This document shows positions 5,881 to 6,179 of a stretch of 6,179 nucleotides of DNA, piece by piece (the first letter of the stretch is position 1; each line of letters starts with the position of its first letter). Source of the stretch: Clostridiales bacterium (GTDB lineage Bacteria; Bacillota; Clostridia; Caldicoprobacterales; DTU083); the NCBI GenBank assembly GCA_012512335.1, contig JAAZEK010000455.1, forward strand, positions 1-6,179, written 5' to 3'. A program made the position numbers and the translations under genes. The notes under the pieces were generated by a model. The model saw only the letters and a program-made list of their open reading frames with translations. It ran no database searches and was not told the DNA's origin.

Positions 5881-6179
5881 TATAAATCCATTCCTTTTTT
5901 CATCAGATTCTCTTCAGAGGGAACTGGGGTATCTCGGAGAATTTGATCCAAAATTTGTTCGTTATAGTTTTCCTTTAGCCTTGAAGTATTCTTCAAAATT
6001 ATGCGGTGACCTAAGGTAGGCTTCACCATAGCTTTGACATCGTCGGGTATTACATAGGATCGCCCTTTTAGAATAGCGCGAGCTTGAACGCATTTTAGTA
6101 GTGCTTGGCTTCCACGAGGGCTGACACCTAAAACAACATCGCTATGTTTTCGCGTTCTTTCAACTATATCCATGATGTA
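5880..6179 (-). CDS. MoxR-family AAA+ ATPase, C-terminal fragment (5' end outside window)
   Basis: The frame is open through the right edge of the window, so this is the last 99 or so residues of a protein that is usually about 310-330 aa. The visible part is the AAA+ lid domain of MoxR proteins: YIMDIVERTRKH, then GVSPRGSQALLKCVQA with the sensor-2-type arginine in SPR, ILKGRSYVIPDDVKAM and LGHRIIL. The methionine codon at 6173 is internal to this motif and is not the start. Walker A, Walker B and sensor 1 lie beyond the window. It heads the MoxR-DUF58-DUF4129-LURP operon and should supply ATP-driven remodelling for it. The TAA stop overlaps the DUF58 start by one base. Confidence 0.93.
   Translation of the reverse strand, partial: YIMDIVERTRKHSDVVLGVSPRGSQALLKCVQARAILKGRSYVIPDDVKAMVKPTLGHRIILKNTSRLKENYNEQILDQILRDTPVPSEENLMKKGMDL

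Noticed and set aside
6165..6179. ATG at 6173 as the start of a small 97-aa protein
   Set aside because: The frame continues upstream and the residues before it (Y-I) fit the MoxR motif YI-x-DIV, so it is an internal methionine of a larger protein.

Overview
The window looks like a chromosomal segment of a low-GC Gram-positive bacterium, probably an anaerobic member of the Clostridia. The reasons are a GSI-alpha type glutamine synthetase with the Bacillus/Clostridium feedback-inhibition arginine, a YedF-type protein (a family linked to selenium users), strong AGGAG-type ribosome binding sites, moderately AT-rich DNA and a sigma-A style promoter. This taxonomic reading is inference; no rRNA or other marker is present. 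All seven supported genes lie on the minus strand, so the window reads from high to low coordinates. I see no tRNA, rRNA, CRISPR array, insertion sequence or phage gene.

The upstream block (6179 down to 2949) is a tightly packed operon: the C-terminal end of a MoxR-family AAA+ ATPase (cut by the window edge), a DUF58 protein with a degenerate von Willebrand A-like domain, a multi-spanning membrane protein ending in a DUF4129 domain, and a small LURP-one-related protein. The genes overlap by 1, 4 and 4 bp, so they are almost certainly co-transcribed and translationally coupled. MoxR/DUF58/DUF4129 sets are usually interpreted as an ATPase chaperone plus a vWA-like adaptor acting on a membrane or surface process. 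Here the transglutaminase domain that often accompanies DUF4129 is absent, and a LURP-one protein is coupled at the end. A perfect 13-bp inverted repeat covers the last codons of the LURP-one gene.

A 95-bp gap (2854-2948) then carries a clear promoter for the second block: an extended -10 TATAAT and a TTGCAA -35, with a 19-bp dyad (7-bp perfect arms) lying over the -35 and spacer. It drives glnA (glutamine synthetase). After 66 bp comes a PuuD-like class I glutamine amidotransferase/gamma-glutamyl hydrolase, then, 12 bp later, a YedF-like protein. The pairing suggests a small nitrogen unit in which glutamine is made by GS and a gamma-glutamyl amide is hydrolysed by the PuuD-like enzyme. The YedF-like protein is a divergent member that has lost the CPxP motif of its TusA-like domain. 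The last 135 bases hold no convincing gene or terminator.

Nothing here is clearly a new system. The best leads are the MoxR-DUF58-DUF4129-LURP coupling, the palindrome over the glnA promoter, the 3'-terminal hairpin of the LURP-one gene, and the cysteine-less TusA-like domain of the YedF homologue.
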